A stretch of DNA of 64,000 nt from Klebsiella aerogenes KCTC 2190 (GCF_000215745.1 NC_015663.1:2046001-2110000); one strand, 5' to 3'; positions 28,404 through 39,282 are shown, counted from the first letter of the stretch. Numbers and translations are program-made. Notes: generated by a model not told the origin, from the sequence alone.

Positions 28404-29204
28404 ATGTCGTTATTGGCTAAAGCGCAAAAAGAGGGACATATCCAGCACATCACCCCGCAGAGCGCGGGGTGGCAGTATATTGGCTTTGATGTCTGGATGT
28501 TAAAACAGGGGCAAACCGTGACCCTGGAAAGCGGTAATCGTGAGCTATGTCTGGTTCTGGTCTCCGGGCTGGCCTCGATCAAAACTCAGCACGCCGATTT
28601 TCCCGACCTCGGTAAACGCATGTCGCCATTCGAGCGTACGCCGCCGTGGTCGGTCTATGTGCCGCCGCAAGATAAGGTCGAGGTCACTGCAGATTCCGAT
28701 CTTGAGCTGGCGGTTTGCAGCGCGCCGGGCAAAGGCAGCTTCCCGGCGCGAGTGATACGGCCTGAGGATGTTGGCGTAGAACATCGCGGTAAAGGGCGTA
28801 ACCAGCGGCTGGTACATAATATTCTGCCGGATAATGCGCAGGCGGATTGCCTGCTGGTAGTGGAAGTCTACACCGAAGAAGGGGCGACCAGTTCCTGGCC
28901 ATCGCACAAGCACGATACCGCGCTGCCGGGGCAGGAAACCCAGCTGGAAGAAACCTACTACCACCGTTTCGATCCGCCGCAAGGTTTTGCCTTTCAGCGA
29001 GTGTACACCGATGACCGCAGTCTGGATGCCTGTATGGCGCCCTATAACCATGATGTGGTGATGGTGCCGCGCGGCTACCATCCGGTAGCGGCGATCGCCG
29101 GTTACAACAGCTACTATCTGAACGTGATGGCGGGGCCGGATCGTAAGTGGCTATTCACCTGGGAAGACGATCACGCCTGGATCAACAGCGATCGCTATTC
29201 ATAG
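28404..29204 (+). CDS. iolB: 5-deoxy-glucuronate isomerase
   Basis: Isomerises 5-deoxy-D-glucuronate to 2-deoxy-5-keto-D-gluconate (DKG) in inositol catabolism. The 266-residue product is a double cupin; the metal site is visible around SWPSHKHD, ETYYHRF and the PRGYHPV segment. A ribosome site (AAGGAGAA) precedes the ATG. It pairs with iolA in an operon ended by a strong terminator. Confidence 0.95.
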   Translation: MSLLAKAQKEGHIQHITPQSAGWQYIGFDVWMLKQGQTVTLESGNRELCLVLVSGLASIKTQHADFPDLGKRMSPFERTPPWSVYVPPQDKVEVTADSDLELAVCSAPGKGSFPARVIRPEDVGVEHRGKGRNQRLVHNILPDNAQADCLLVVEVYTEEGATSSWPSHKHDTALPGQETQLEETYYHRFDPPQGFAFQRVYTDDRSLDACMAPYNHDVVMVPRGYHPVAAIAGYNSYYLNVMAGPDRKWLFTWEDDHAWINSDRYS

Positions 29205-29221
29205 TGCGCGATATACGAGAA

Positions 29222-29247
29222 AAGCCGGGGATGTCCCCGGCTTTTTT
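29222..29247 (+). terminator. iolAB terminator
   Basis: AAGCCGGGG-ATGT-CCCCGGCTT stem followed by a T-run, about 18 bp past iolB. It faces the convergent iolR. Confidence 0.93.
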
Positions 29248-29288
29248 GTCTATTGATTGCCCCTGTTTACCGCTAGCGCAACGGGCAA

Positions 29289-30143
29289 TCAGGCGCGGTG
29301 CTGCTGCGGCTCTTTGCTGCTATTCAATGCCAGCGATACCGCCAGCGTCTGCGCCAGGCACAGCGAGGCCACCTGTGAACGGAAACCATCGACCTGCGCT
29401 TCACGCACCACAAAGCACACATCACTGAAGGCGGCAAGCGGGCTTACCTGGCTATCGGTAATGGCGATTTGTCGCGCCTTGCGCTGGGCGCCAAGCTCAA
29501 CCAGCTCCACCACTTCACGGGCATAAGGCGAGAAGCTCACCGCCACGACCACATCCTTCGGCCCCACCAGACTGAGCTGCTCGGTGAACATCCCGCCAAG
29601 GCCGTCGATCAGAAAGGCTTTGCGATCCAGATGGCGCAGCGCGTAGGTCAGGTAAGAGGCGACGCTGAACGAGCGACGCAGACCGATAACATAGATATTT
29701 TCCGCATCCGCCAGTAAATCTACCGCCCGGTTGAGATCTTCGCCGGAGGTCTGCATTGCCAGTTGCTGCAGCGCCTGGGTATTGACCATGCTGAACATGT
29801 TGAGGATTTCCGTCGGCGTTTCCGGCGGGGTTGTTTCGTCGTTAGTCGTCTGGCGGAACAGACGCGCGCGCTCGGTGTAGTTGGCGGTCTCTTCCATCAG
29901 ATGCTGCCTGAACATCTGCTTCATTTCGTTAAAGCCGCTGAAGCCAAAGGCGTTAGCGAAGCGAATCAGCGTTGAGGGCGGAACGTCAGCCTGTTGCGCA
30001 ATGGAGGCTACGGTATCGAAAGCAACGCTATTACTGTTATCCAGTATATAGCGCGCCACCTGCTTCAGACGTTTGCTGAGCGTGTCGTAGCGCCGTCTGA
30101 TTTCATCCTGCAGGATGGTCAGTTGGGTCGGATTATTAGCCAT
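29289..30143 (-). CDS. iolR: RpiR-family regulator of inositol genes
   Basis: Product of 284 residues: an N-terminal RpiR helix-turn-helix (about 25-75, with VASIAQQADVPPSTLIRFANAFGFSG-type spacing) and a C-terminal SIS sugar-isomerase-like domain (about 125-260) that binds a phosphorylated ligand. RpiR-type IolR represses inositol genes in Salmonella and rhizobia, so that role is inferred. The ATG at 30143 is preferred to the upstream in-frame codon at 30209. It lies between iolB and iolC, with a candidate operator 76-96 bp upstream. Confidence 0.88.
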   Translation of the reverse strand: MANNPTQLTILQDEIRRRYDTLSKRLKQVARYILDNSNSVAFDTVASIAQQADVPPSTLIRFANAFGFSGFNEMKQMFRQHLMEETANYTERARLFRQTTNDETTPPETPTEILNMFSMVNTQALQQLAMQTSGEDLNRAVDLLADAENIYVIGLRRSFSVASYLTYALRHLDRKAFLIDGLGGMFTEQLSLVGPKDVVVAVSFSPYAREVVELVELGAQRKARQIAITDSQVSPLAAFSDVCFVVREAQVDGFRSQVASLCLAQTLAVSLALNSSKEPQQHRA

Positions 30144-30218
30144 AAGTTGCGCTCTGAGAAAATGGAAGGAATATGGCTTCCAGTGTACCAAATGAAGCGA
30201 ATTTTTCATTTTTTGCGA

Positions 30219-30239
30219 TGAAATACGCGATTCATTTCA
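30219..30239. promoter_or_regulatory. Candidate IolR autoregulatory operator
   Basis: TGAAAT-N9-ATTTCA inverted repeat upstream of iolR and downstream of iolC. Half-sites are identical to those at iolA; further ATGAA/TTCAT copies flank it at 30191-30210. Confidence 0.5.
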
Positions 30240-30291
30240 CGAAGAAACCGCAGGCCCGCCGCTTTCAAGGAAGTGGCGGGCCTGAAGGAGG

Positions 30292-32205
30292 TTAGCCGCG
30301 CGCTTCGCGCCAGTAGCCGATGAGCCGTAGATAGTTGCGTTTCACTTCATCGATTAGCGCTGCGTCATCCAGTTCGCCCTGCATCCAGCGGCGCGAAGGC
30401 TGGCCAAAGATGGTTCGGCCGACGGCAAAACCCTTGATCATCGGGTGCCCGGCCGCTTCGGCGAAACCTGAACGCAATCGATCCGATGGCGCATCCAGCC
30501 CCAGGAGCAGGATGCCCCGGCACCACGGATCTTCGCGCTCGATAAGCGCTGAGATCCGCTCCCACTGGGCGCTGGCCAGCGGCGGCAGCTTCCACCAGTC
30601 CGGCTGGATGCCCAACTGATAGAAGTGCTCCAGCATAGTGTGGTAGTGGCGTTCATCTTTGTCCGGTCCGTTCTCCGGCAGGATCACTTCCAATAGCAGC
30701 TCGTGCCCGGACTTATTGCAGGCCTGCCAGACTTCCAGCAGCAGCGCATCCTGCTCGGCGCGCAGCGCCGCCGGGTCATCCGGGTGGTAAAAGACCAGGC
30801 ATTTGACGACGTGCTCAAGCGGCCAGTCGATCAGCTGTGAGCCAATATTACCATGTTCAAGTCGTAGCGGACGCGAGCTGGGGAGCTCAATCGGCCGACC
30901 GATCCACCAGCCTTTACCGGTAATGGCGTTAAGTGAACGTTGACCATAGGTACCATCGGCGAGGATGCCGCTGCGCCGATCCAGCCCGGCCTCTGTGGCG
31001 GCCGCCTCGGCGGCGGCCAACAGCAGCAGTTTGAGTTCGGGAATACAGGCCGGGTCGCGCCCGGTTTCTAATGCCAGATCCGCCAGCTGTTTACGATGGT
31101 CAAAGGCGAAGATACACAGTTCCGGCCACGGCTGGCGTCGGCTGGTCACCCGGTGCAAATGATTTAACCGCGCGTCGATATCCGGGCGCGGAACGGCATC
31201 GGCCCGCGATAAATAATCATCAAGCTCTACTTTTGTCGGCATCGCCGGCGCGCAGCCGTGGCGCGAAACCACTAAGGCGCCGCAGGCGTTGGCGTAGCGG
31301 CAGGCCTGCTCCCAGCCCTCATCGTTAAGCCAGCCGCGCAGTAGCCCGGACATAAAAGCATCGCCGGCACCGAGCACGTTGAGTACTTCGACGCGAACGC
31401 CTTGCTGCAACGGCACTTCGTCCCAGCTATCCGGGATGGCGCCCTCCAGCACCACGCAACCCATCGGCCCGCGCTTGCAGACCAGCGTCGCTTTGGTGGC
31501 ATGGCGAACGTTTTTCAGCGCGGTGAGGGTATCGGTGCTGCCGCCGGCGATATGAAACTCCTCTTCAGTGCCGACGACTAAATCGAACAGGTGCAGAACT
31601 TCCTGCAACTGACGGGTCACCGGACCCGACTCAATGAAACGCGTTTCACCGTCGCCCAGCGAAGTAAGCCCCCACAGCACCGGACGGTAATCGATATCCA
31701 GCGCGGTACGCAGGCCGTGGCGGCGGGCGTATTCCAGCGCCTTCAGTACCGCATCGCGGGTATTGGCGTGTGAAAGGTGGGTGCCGGTCACCGCCAGAGC
31801 GCGTGAAGAGGCGATGTACTCCTCATTGATATCGTCAGGCGTCAGCGCCATATCGGCGCAGTTGTCGCGGTAGAAAATCAGCGGGAAGGTATCCTGATCC
31901 TTAATGCCCAGCATCACCAACGCGGTCAGCCGTTCTTTATCCGTGATCAGATATTCGGTATCGACACCTGCGCGGCGGAGGGTTTCACGTAGAAACCGGC
32001 CGTTATGCTCATCGCCCACCCGCGCCAGCATCGCCGATTTTAATCCCTGAATCGCGGTACCAAAGGCGACATTGCCCGAGGAACCGCCGAGATACTTGGC
32101 GAAACTGGCCACATCTTCCAACCTTGCCCCTATCTGCTGGGCGTAGAGATCGACGGCCACCCGGCCAATACAGATGACGTCGAGCCGCTTAACTGCTGCA
32201 TTCAT
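30292..32205 (-). CDS. iolC: 5-dehydro-2-deoxygluconokinase fused to DUF2090 domain
   Basis: Product of 637 residues with two domains. Residues 1-325 are a PfkB/ribokinase-type kinase, with GGSSGNVAFG near the start and the catalytic anion-hole motif LGAGDAF near 285; this half phosphorylates DKG. Residues 335-637 form a DUF2090 domain, a TIM-barrel related to class I aldolases (AFDHRKQL, LKLLLLAAAEAA, GILLLGLDAP). No separate iolJ aldolase is present nearby, so the second half probably cleaves DKG phosphate to malonate semialdehyde and DHAP (inference). ATG 32205 is preferred to TTG 32226. Confidence 0.92.
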   Translation of the reverse strand: MNAAVKRLDVICIGRVAVDLYAQQIGARLEDVASFAKYLGGSSGNVAFGTAIQGLKSAMLARVGDEHNGRFLRETLRRAGVDTEYLITDKERLTALVMLGIKDQDTFPLIFYRDNCADMALTPDDINEEYIASSRALAVTGTHLSHANTRDAVLKALEYARRHGLRTALDIDYRPVLWGLTSLGDGETRFIESGPVTRQLQEVLHLFDLVVGTEEEFHIAGGSTDTLTALKNVRHATKATLVCKRGPMGCVVLEGAIPDSWDEVPLQQGVRVEVLNVLGAGDAFMSGLLRGWLNDEGWEQACRYANACGALVVSRHGCAPAMPTKVELDDYLSRADAVPRPDIDARLNHLHRVTSRRQPWPELCIFAFDHRKQLADLALETGRDPACIPELKLLLLAAAEAAATEAGLDRRSGILADGTYGQRSLNAITGKGWWIGRPIELPSSRPLRLEHGNIGSQLIDWPLEHVVKCLVFYHPDDPAALRAEQDALLLEVWQACNKSGHELLLEVILPENGPDKDERHYHTMLEHFYQLGIQPDWWKLPPLASAQWERISALIEREDPWCRGILLLGLDAPSDRLRSGFAEAAGHPMIKGFAVGRTIFGQPSRRWMQGELDDAALIDEVKRNYLRLIGYWREARG

Positions 32206-32732
32206 CGCTAGGGTTTCCTTTTGCAAATCTGCTGCCAGGAGAAGGTCGCATGAGTGACGGTCTGCCGTGAACAGCCTGATGGTTATTAGTTATCTCTAGT
32301 TTGAGAAATAAATATTTCATTTTCAAATCTAATCGAAATTAAAAAACCAAAAGTGTGAAGGATCTACCACTCTGCGTGGGTACGCAGCTGCCCACCCATA
32401 CATGCTGTCTGCGTCCCGCTTACCCATGCTCTCCTTTTTTTAATACCAATATTATCCATAATTTTCATGTAGATAATCTTGTTTTTCCTCTTTTGTTTGG
32501 AAACCTGCTCGCGAAGGAGATGTAAGTGAAACGTGTGAAATGGGTAGAGAGTTTGATCCTTCTCGCAAAATGAAACATTTCTTCTGTATTTGTGTTTAAT
32601 GAAAAAAATGTTTGCCTATAATCCAAAAATATTCCAGTGGACGTTAACGGCTTTCCCTCACCTACGCCATCTTCTTTGGCGAGCAAAGCGCTAACTCACA
32701 CGACAAATACTGAACGATAAGGATTAGGCAAC
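32206..32732. promoter_or_regulatory. 527-bp iolC/iolD control region
   Basis: No convincing gene. It is more AT-rich than its surroundings and is the divergent control region of iolC and iolDGE. It holds GAAAT-AAAT-ATTTC at 32305-32318 (perfect 5-bp inverted repeat, iolC side) and TGAAACATTTC at 32571-32581 (iolD side), variants of the candidate IolR motif. The size leaves room for CRP or other activators; no convincing CRP site was found. Confidence 0.6.
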
Positions 32733-34673
32733 ATGGGCAAACTGAGACTGACAATGGCGCAGGCGCTGGTGAAGTTCCTTGATAACCAGTATCTGGAGGT
32801 GGACGGCGAAGCGCAGAAATTCGTGAAAGGGATTTTCGCTATTTTTGGTCACGGCAACGTGTTGGGCTTAGGCCAGGCGCTGGAAGAGAACAGCGGCGAA
32901 CTGCGGGTTTACCAGGGGCGTAATGAACAAGGCATGGCCCATGCGGCCACCGGCTTTGCCCGCCAGTCACTGCGCCGGCAGATCATTGCCTGCACTTCTT
33001 CCATCGGTCCGGGAGCGGCCAACATGATCACCGCCGCGGCGACGGCAACGGCCAACCGTATCCCGTTGTTATTACTGCCGGGCGATGTATTCGCCACCCG
33101 CCAGCCGGACCCGGTACTGCAGCAAATCGAACAGAGCTACGATCTGAGTATCACGACTAACGACGCATTTCGCGCGGTGAGTAAGTACTGGGATCGTATT
33201 ATCCGCCCGGAACAGCTCATGAGCGCCTGCATTAATGCCATGCGCGTGCTGACGGATCCGGCGGAAACCGGCGCCGTCACCTTGTGTCTGCCGCAGGACG
33301 TGCAGGGTGAAGTCTGGGATTATCCCGAGTCCTTTTTTGCCCGCCGTGTCCACCGTCTGGATCGCCGTCCGCCAAGCGCGGCGCAGTTGGCGGATGCGGT
33401 AGCGGCAATTAAAGCCAGCCGTAAACCGCTCATCGTCTGCGGCGGCGGCGTGAAATATTCCGCGGCAGGCGAAGCGCTGGTGAGCTTCGCCGAACGTTAC
33501 GACATCCCGTTTGCGGAAACGCAGGCCGGAAAGGGCACGGTGGTTTCATCGCATCCGCTGAACGTCGGCGGCGTTGGCGAAACGGGCTGTCTGGCTGCCA
33601 ACCTGTTGGCGAAAGAAGCCGATTTGGTCATCGGTATCGGCACACGTTTTAGCGATTTTACCACCTCCTCGAAATGGATATTCCAATCCCCGGGCGTGCG
33701 CTTTCTTAACGTTAACGTCAGTAATTTTGATGCCTGGAAGCTGGACGGCATCCCAATGCTGGCGGACGCCCGCGAGGCGCTAAGCGCGCTCAGCGCCGCG
33801 CTGGCGAACGAGTCCTGGCAGGCAGAATGGGGCGCGCAGATTGCAAGCGTCCAGAGCCGGCAGATGAAAGAGACCCAGCGCGTCTATCAGGCGGTCTGGC
33901 AGGAAACGGATTTCGTACCAGAAATTGATGACCATATTGACCGTGAATCGGTATATCGCGAATTCCGTCAAATCACGGATTCTACCCTGACGCAAAGCAG
34001 CGTTCTTGGCTTGCTGAACGAGTCGCTGGCGGCGGATGCGGTCATTGTGGCGGCGGCGGGCAGCCTGCCGGGGGATTTACAACGCGTCTGGCGCAACCGC
34101 GCGCCGAATACCTATCACGTCGAGTACGGCTACTCGTGCATGGGCTATGAGGTCAACGCCGCCCTCGGCGTTAAGCTGGCGCAGCCGCAGAGCGAAGTCT
34201 ATTCGCTGGTCGGCGATGGCTCCTTCATGATGCTGCACTCTGAGCTGGTCACCTCCCTGCAGGAGCGGGCGAAGATCAACGTCATCCTGCTCGACAACAT
34301 GGCGAACGGCTGCATCAACAACCTGCAGCTGGAACACGGTATGGATAGCTTTGGCACCGAGTTCCGCTACCGCTCGGCGGAAAACGGCCAGCTGCAGGGC
34401 GGGCTGGTACCGGTAGATTTCGCCACGATTGCTTCCGGCTACGGCTGCAAGACCTGGCGGGTCACCACCCTCGATGAGCTTCGCCACGCGCTGGATGCCG
34501 CTCGCCGTGAAACCGTCAGCACGCTTATCGACATTAAAGTACTGCCGAAAACCATGGTCCACAAATACGGTAGCTGGTGGAACGTTGGCGTGGCGCAGAC
34601 GGCGCTGTCGGAACGTATCCGTAAAGTCGCTGAAATGATTAATGAAAAACGCGCCCAGGCGCGGGATTACTAA
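32733..34673 (+). CDS. iolD: 3D-(3,5/4)-trihydroxycyclohexane-1,2-dione hydrolase
   Basis: Thiamine-diphosphate enzyme that opens the inositol-derived ring to 5-deoxy-glucuronate. The 646-residue product has the acetolactate-synthase-like three-domain layout, with the conserved Glu in [13 protein letters not shown] (about 65-77) and the ThDP/Mg motif from GDGSF to NMANGCINN in the C-terminal domain. The ATG at 32733 gives a family-typical N-terminus. First gene of the iolD-iolG-iolH-iolE run. Confidence 0.95.
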   Translation: MGKLRLTMAQALVKFLDNQYLEVDGEAQKFVKGIFAIFGHGNVLGLGQALEENSGELRVYQGRNEQGMAHAATGFARQSLRRQIIACTSSIGPGAANMITAAATATANRIPLLLLPGDVFATRQPDPVLQQIEQSYDLSITTNDAFRAVSKYWDRIIRPEQLMSACINAMRVLTDPAETGAVTLCLPQDVQGEVWDYPESFFARRVHRLDRRPPSAAQLADAVAAIKASRKPLIVCGGGVKYSAAGEALVSFAERYDIPFAETQAGKGTVVSSHPLNVGGVGETGCLAANLLAKEADLVIGIGTRFSDFTTSSKWIFQSPGVRFLNVNVSNFDAWKLDGIPMLADAREALSALSAALANESWQAEWGAQIASVQSRQMKETQRVYQAVWQETDFVPEIDDHIDRESVYREFRQITDSTLTQSSVLGLLNESLAADAVIVAAAGSLPGDLQRVWRNRAPNTYHVEYGYSCMGYEVNAALGVKLAQPQSEVYSLVGDGSFMMLHSELVTSLQERAKINVILLDNMANGCINNLQLEHGMDSFGTEFRYRSAENGQLQGGLVPVDFATIASGYGCKTWRVTTLDELRHALDAARRETVSTLIDIKVLPKTMVHKYGSWWNVGVAQTALSERIRKVAEMINEKRAQARDY

Positions 34674-34720
34674 CAAAGAACACGAACCCTGAACCCTACA
34701 GAACTACGGAGAGAACCATC

Positions 34721-35734
34721 ATGTCACTCAAATTAGGTGTCATCGGCGCAGGCGCCATCGGTAAAGAACATATCCGTCGCTGCACCCAGGTCCTACAGGG
34801 GGCGACCGTGGTCGCCGTTTCCGATATCAACGCCGATAACGCCCGTGCGGCAGTAGCGCTGCCGGGCGTGCAGGCGGAAGTCTACGCCGACGGTCATGAT
34901 GTGATTAAAGCCAGCGACGTTGACGCCGTGCTGGTGACCTCCTGGGATCCAACCCATGAAGAGTACACCCTGGCGGCTATTGAGGCCGGTAAGCCCGTCT
35001 TTTGCGAAAAGCCGTTGGCGATGAGCGCGGAAGGCTGCCGCCGCATCGTTGATGCTGAAATGAAAGCCGGGCGTCGCCTGGTGCAGGTCGGCTTTATGCG
35101 CCCGTACGATGAAGGCTATCTGGCGCTGAAGAAAGTCATTGATGACGGCGATATCGGCGCGCCGCTGATGCTGCGCTGCGCCCACCGCAACCAGTCGGTC
35201 GGCGAGAACTACACCACCGATATGGCGATCACCAACACCCTGATCCACGAGCTGGACGTGCTGCGCTGGCTGCTAAATGACGACTACCGCTCCGTACAGG
35301 TACGCTTCCCGCGCTCGACCTCCCATACCCATGCGCGGCTGAAAGACCCTCAGATAGTCTCGTTTGAAACGAAAAAGGGCACCCTGATCGACGTCGAAGT
35401 CTTCGTAAATTGCCAGTACGGCTACGACATCCAGTGCGAAGTCGTTGGCGAAACGGGCATTGCGCGCCTGCCGGAACCGTCGGCGGTGGAGATGCGTAAA
35501 GCCGCCAGCCTGTCGACAGCCATCCTCACCGACTGGAAAGACCGTTTCATCAAAGCCTACGACGTCGAACTGCAGGCATTTATCAATGATGTGAAAGCCG
35601 GCAAGCTGCAGGGCCCCTCCGCCTGGGACGGTTATGCGGCATCGGTTGCCGCCGACGCCTGTCTGAAGGCGCAGGAGTGCAACGAACCGGTAGCTGTGTC
35701 GCTGCCTGAGTGCCCGGCATTCTACCAACGCTAA
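34721..35734 (+). CDS. iolG: Inositol 2-dehydrogenase
   Basis: NAD-dependent oxidation of myo-inositol to 2-keto-myo-inositol, the first catabolic step. The 337-residue product is a GFO/IDH/MocA oxidoreductase with an N-terminal Rossmann motif GVIGAGAIG, the conserved EKP lysine (CEKPLAM, about 95) and the catalytic histidine helix [13 protein letters not shown] (about 176). A clear GGAGAG ribosome site lies 9 bp before the ATG. Third-party sugars such as scyllo-inositol cannot be ruled out as substrates. Confidence 0.9.
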   Translation: MSLKLGVIGAGAIGKEHIRRCTQVLQGATVVAVSDINADNARAAVALPGVQAEVYADGHDVIKASDVDAVLVTSWDPTHEEYTLAAIEAGKPVFCEKPLAMSAEGCRRIVDAEMKAGRRLVQVGFMRPYDEGYLALKKVIDDGDIGAPLMLRCAHRNQSVGENYTTDMAITNTLIHELDVLRWLLNDDYRSVQVRFPRSTSHTHARLKDPQIVSFETKKGTLIDVEVFVNCQYGYDIQCEVVGETGIARLPEPSAVEMRKAASLSTAILTDWKDRFIKAYDVELQAFINDVKAGKLQGPSAWDGYAASVAADACLKAQECNEPVAVSLPECPAFYQR

Positions 35735-35775
35735 ATCCTCCTTCACCGACGTAACGTTTCAAACAGGTAACGACG

Positions 35776-36660
35776 ATGAAAATTGCTTTTGATGTCGATG
35801 TGATTCGCGATCTCGGGATCACCAGAATGGTTCAGCAGGTGGCGGAGTGGGGCTACAAATACATTGAACAGTCGCCGCACCCGCAGATTAACCCATTCTA
35901 CAAACATCCGCGCGCCAGCCGGGAGATCATGGCCGAGTATAAGCAGGCGCTGCGTGACAACGGCGTTGAACTCTCCTCGTTCATCTGCGTTTATCGCTGG
36001 TCCGGCCCGGATGAGCTGCGCCGTCAGGCGGCGGTGAAGAACTGGAAGCGGCTCATCGAAGTAGCGGTAGAGATGGGCGTGCAGGTTATCAACACCGAAT
36101 TTTCTGGCGATCCTAACCAGCCGGAAATTTGCGAAGAAATGTTCTACCGCTCGATGGAAGAATTACTGCCGATATTCGAACGTGAAGGTATCCGCGTCGA
36201 AATCCAGGCCCACCCGTGGGACTTCTGCGAAGAAAACAACGAGACGGTGGATATCGTGAAGTCCTTCCGTAGCGACAACGTGAAGTACGTCTACAGCGTG
36301 CCGCACACCTTCTTCTACGACAAAGGTAAAGGTGAAGTCGAGAAGATGCTGCGCTATGCCGGTCAGGACCTGTCGCACGTGCTGATTGCCGATACCCGCA
36401 ATCACACCAAACACTGCCGCTATATCGTTAATCCGCCGGGCGTTGACGCCGCCGTACACCAGCACGTCGGCGTCGGCGAGGGGGATGTCGATTTCGATGC
36501 TCTGTTCCGCACCCTGCGCGATATGCGCTTCGCTGAACAGACCTTCAAAGTTGGCGGTGAACCGATCGTCTGCACCTCGCTGTTTGGTTACCCGGAAAAG
36601 ATGAAATACCAAGCCGTGGAAACGCGTGAACTTATCGAACGTGAACTGCTGCGCCGGTAA
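35776..36660 (+). CDS. IolH-like sugar isomerase/epimerase TIM barrel
   Basis: Product of 294 residues with the AP-endonuclease-2/xylose-isomerase barrel: Glu in the NTEFSGD strand, EIQAHPWDF, an HT-containing SVPHTFFYD strand and [14 protein letters not shown] (metal-ligand-rich). It sits between iolG and iolE in the catabolic operon. It resembles the protein called IolH in other inositol loci, for which no reaction is firmly established. An additional inosose or inositol-stereoisomer step is likely but not shown by sequence. Confidence 0.75.
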   Translation: MKIAFDVDVIRDLGITRMVQQVAEWGYKYIEQSPHPQINPFYKHPRASREIMAEYKQALRDNGVELSSFICVYRWSGPDELRRQAAVKNWKRLIEVAVEMGVQVINTEFSGDPNQPEICEEMFYRSMEELLPIFEREGIRVEIQAHPWDFCEENNETVDIVKSFRSDNVKYVYSVPHTFFYDKGKGEVEKMLRYAGQDLSHVLIADTRNHTKHCRYIVNPPGVDAAVHQHVGVGEGDVDFDALFRTLRDMRFAEQTFKVGGEPIVCTSLFGYPEKMKYQAVETRELIERELLRR

Positions 36661-36683
36661 GGCGCGGCGGCAGGAGCATCAAA

Positions 36684-37583
36684 ATGAACAAAGAGAACGT
36701 CAAACTGGCTATCGCCCCTATCGGTTGGACTAACGACGATATGCCTGAGCTGGGGAGCGAAAACACCTTCCAGCAAACGGTCAGCGAAATGGCGCTGGCC
36801 GGGTTTACCGGCAGCGAAGTCGGCAGCAAATATCCGCGCGACCCGGCGGTGCTGAAGCCGATGCTGGATATTCGCGGCATGCAGATTTGCAACGCCTGGT
36901 TCAGCACCTTCTTCGCGAATGGCCAAAGAGAAAAAACCATCGATGAATTCGTTAACCACATGAATTTCCTCCATGCGATGGGCGCGAAGGTGATTGGCTG
37001 CTCTGAACAAAGCGGCAGTATCCAGGGGCTCGATAAACCGATCCTCGGCGATGTAAAACCGTGCTTTAGCGACGAAGAGTGGCAGCGGGTAGCCGAAGGT
37101 TATAACGCGCTTGGCAAACTGGCGGCAGAGAAGGGGATGCAGGTTTGCCTGCATCACCATATGGGCACCGGCATTCAGACTGCCGCGGAGATCGACAAGT
37201 TTATGTCGCTGGTGGACGAACGCGTCTTCCTGCTCTACGACACCGGTCACGCCTGGTATTCAGAGGGCGGCGAGGCGCCGATGCTGGCGATCCTGAAAAA
37301 ATATCTGCCGCGCATTAACCACGTGCATCTGAAAGACGTCCGCCCCGCGGTAATTGAGCAGGTGCGCCGCGAAGGGCTCTCATTCCTCGACGGCGTCAAG
37401 AAAGGCACCTTTACCGTACCGGGAGACGGCGAAATAGATTTCCGTCCGGTCTTCCAGTTGCTGGATGACTACGGCTACAAGGGGTGGATGGTAGTGGAAG
37501 CCGAACAAGACCCTGCGCTGGCGAACCCCTTCGAATACGCCGTAAAGGCGCGTAAGTACATCTGCGAAACGGCAGGAATCTGA
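36684..37583 (+). CDS. iolE: Inosose (2-keto-myo-inositol) dehydratase
   Basis: Removes water from 2-keto-myo-inositol to give the diketone that IolD opens. The 299-residue product is a TIM barrel starting with the family hallmark [15 protein letters not shown]; metal-site segments [25 protein letters not shown] and VVEAEQDP are all present. It begins 23 bp after the preceding gene; a terminator follows. Confidence 0.95.
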   Translation: MNKENVKLAIAPIGWTNDDMPELGSENTFQQTVSEMALAGFTGSEVGSKYPRDPAVLKPMLDIRGMQICNAWFSTFFANGQREKTIDEFVNHMNFLHAMGAKVIGCSEQSGSIQGLDKPILGDVKPCFSDEEWQRVAEGYNALGKLAAEKGMQVCLHHHMGTGIQTAAEIDKFMSLVDERVFLLYDTGHAWYSEGGEAPMLAILKKYLPRINHVHLKDVRPAVIEQVRREGLSFLDGVKKGTFTVPGDGEIDFRPVFQLLDDYGYKGWMVVEAEQDPALANPFEYAVKARKYICETAGI

Positions 37584-37598
37584 TCGTTGATGCATTTC

Positions 37599-37628
37599 GG
37601 GCCACACAGCTGCGTGGCCCGCTTTTTC
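37599..37628 (+). terminator. iolE terminator
   Basis: GGGCCAC/GTGGCCC arms around ACAGCTGC, followed by GCTTTTTC, 16 bp after iolE. It separates the catabolic run from iolT. Confidence 0.88.
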
Positions 37629-37735
37629 TAAACCTCAAGAGAACCACACGAGAACGACACGTCCGTGAGGCAGGAGGCCTCTGTATTCAGACAAGAGCAT
37701 ATCTTCCCCTACAAGGTAGGTTACTGGAGTCTTCT

Positions 37736-39232
37736 ATGTCACAGGAACAATATCTCACACTCAATAAAGCGTCGGGGCCGAATAGCGACGCCCCGGCAAC
37801 GCCGTTTGTTAAGATCGTTGCGTTGATTGCGACCTTAGGCGGTTTACTCTTTGGCTACGACACCGGGGTGATTTCCGGCGCCCTGCTGTTTATGGGTAAG
37901 GAACTGCATCTCACGCCCTTTACCACCGGGCTGGTGACCAGCTCACTGCTGTTCGGCGCCGCATTCGGCGCACTGCTTTCTGGCCATCTGGCCAGCGCCG
38001 CAGGCAGAAAGAAAATCATCCTCTGGCTGGCGGTGATCTTTGCTATCGGTGCGGTGGGAACCGCCCTCGCGCCGGACGTCAACTGGATGATTTTCTTCCG
38101 CCTGGTTCTCGGCGTAGCGGTTGGCGGCGCGGCGGCAACGGTGCCGGTTTACATCGCTGAGATGGCGCCGGCCAATAAACGCGGGCAACTGGTCACGCTG
38201 CAGGAGCTGATGATCGTCTCTGGACAGCTGCTGGCCTATATTTCTAACGCCACCTTCCATGAGCTGTGGGGCGGTGAAAGTACCTGGCGCTGGATGCTGG
38301 CGGTGGCGACGCTACCTGCCGTGCTGCTGTGGTTTGGCATGATGTTTATGCCGGATACCCCGCGCTGGTATGCGATGAAAGGCCGACTGGCGGAAGCACG
38401 CCGGGTGCTGGAGCGTACGCGGCGTAAAGATGATGTCGAGTGGGAGCTAATGGAGATTACGGAAACTCTCGACGAGCAGCGCAATCTTGGTAAGCCAAAA
38501 ATTCGTGAAATCATGACCCCTTGGCTGTTTAAGCTGTTCATGATCGGTATCGGCGTGGCGGTTATTCAGCAGCTTACCGGCGTCAATACCATTATGTACT
38601 ATGCGCCGACGGTGCTGACCTCGGTCGGTATGACCGATAACGCCGCGCTGTTCGCCACCATTGCCAACGGCGTGGTTTCGGTGCTGATGACCTTTGTCGG
38701 CATCTGGATGCTGGGGAAGATAGGTCGTCGCCCGATGACCATGATCGGCCAGTTCGGCTGTACTGCCTGCCTGGTGTTTATCGGCGCGGTGAGCTACCTG
38801 CTGCCGGAAACGGTCAATGGTCAGCCGGATGCGCTGCGCGCCTATATGGTACTGGCGGGAATGCTGCTGTTCCTGAGCTTCCAGCAGGGGGCGCTGTCGC
38901 CGGTGACCTGGCTGCTGTTGTCGGAAATTTTCCCAACCCGGATGCGCGGGATGTTTATGGGCGGGGCGGTGTTCTCAATGTGGATTGCCAACTTCCTGAT
39001 CTCGCTGTTCTTCCCGATACTACTAGCGTGGGTCGGCCTCTCCGGAACCTTCTTTATCTTTGCGGCAATCGGCATCTTCGGCGCGATCTTCGTGATCAAA
39101 TGCGTGCCGGAAACGCGCAACCGCAGCCTTGAGCAGATCGAGCACTATCTGCGCGAGAAGCTGGATACCAGCCCGGCGGGAAAAGCCTACGCGCGTAAAT
39201 CCTGGGCTTCGTCGCAGGCGGATAAAATCTAA
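37736..39232 (+). CDS. iolT: Myo-inositol:H+ symporter, MFS sugar porter
   Basis: Inner-membrane importer with twelve predicted helices, 498 residues. Sugar-porter signatures are present: GYDTGVISGAL in helix 1, the PDTPRW loop, QQLTGVNTIMYY in helix 7 and PETRNRSLEQIE at the C-terminus. Location at the end of the inositol operon supports myo-inositol as substrate. GGAG lies upstream of ATG 37736. It has its own 150-bp upstream gap, so it may have a separate promoter. Confidence 0.9.
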   Translation: MSQEQYLTLNKASGPNSDAPATPFVKIVALIATLGGLLFGYDTGVISGALLFMGKELHLTPFTTGLVTSSLLFGAAFGALLSGHLASAAGRKKIILWLAVIFAIGAVGTALAPDVNWMIFFRLVLGVAVGGAAATVPVYIAEMAPANKRGQLVTLQELMIVSGQLLAYISNATFHELWGGESTWRWMLAVATLPAVLLWFGMMFMPDTPRWYAMKGRLAEARRVLERTRRKDDVEWELMEITETLDEQRNLGKPKIREIMTPWLFKLFMIGIGVAVIQQLTGVNTIMYYAPTVLTSVGMTDNAALFATIANGVVSVLMTFVGIWMLGKIGRRPMTMIGQFGCTACLVFIGAVSYLLPETVNGQPDALRAYMVLAGMLLFLSFQQGALSPVTWLLLSEIFPTRMRGMFMGGAVFSMWIANFLISLFFPILLAWVGLSGTFFIFAAIGIFGAIFVIKCVPETRNRSLEQIEHYLREKLDTSPAGKAYARKSWASSQADKI

Positions 39233-39282
39233 GGCTTTGCAAAATCTCCCCGGCGCATTCTACGCTGGGGGCGGTTGGTCAT

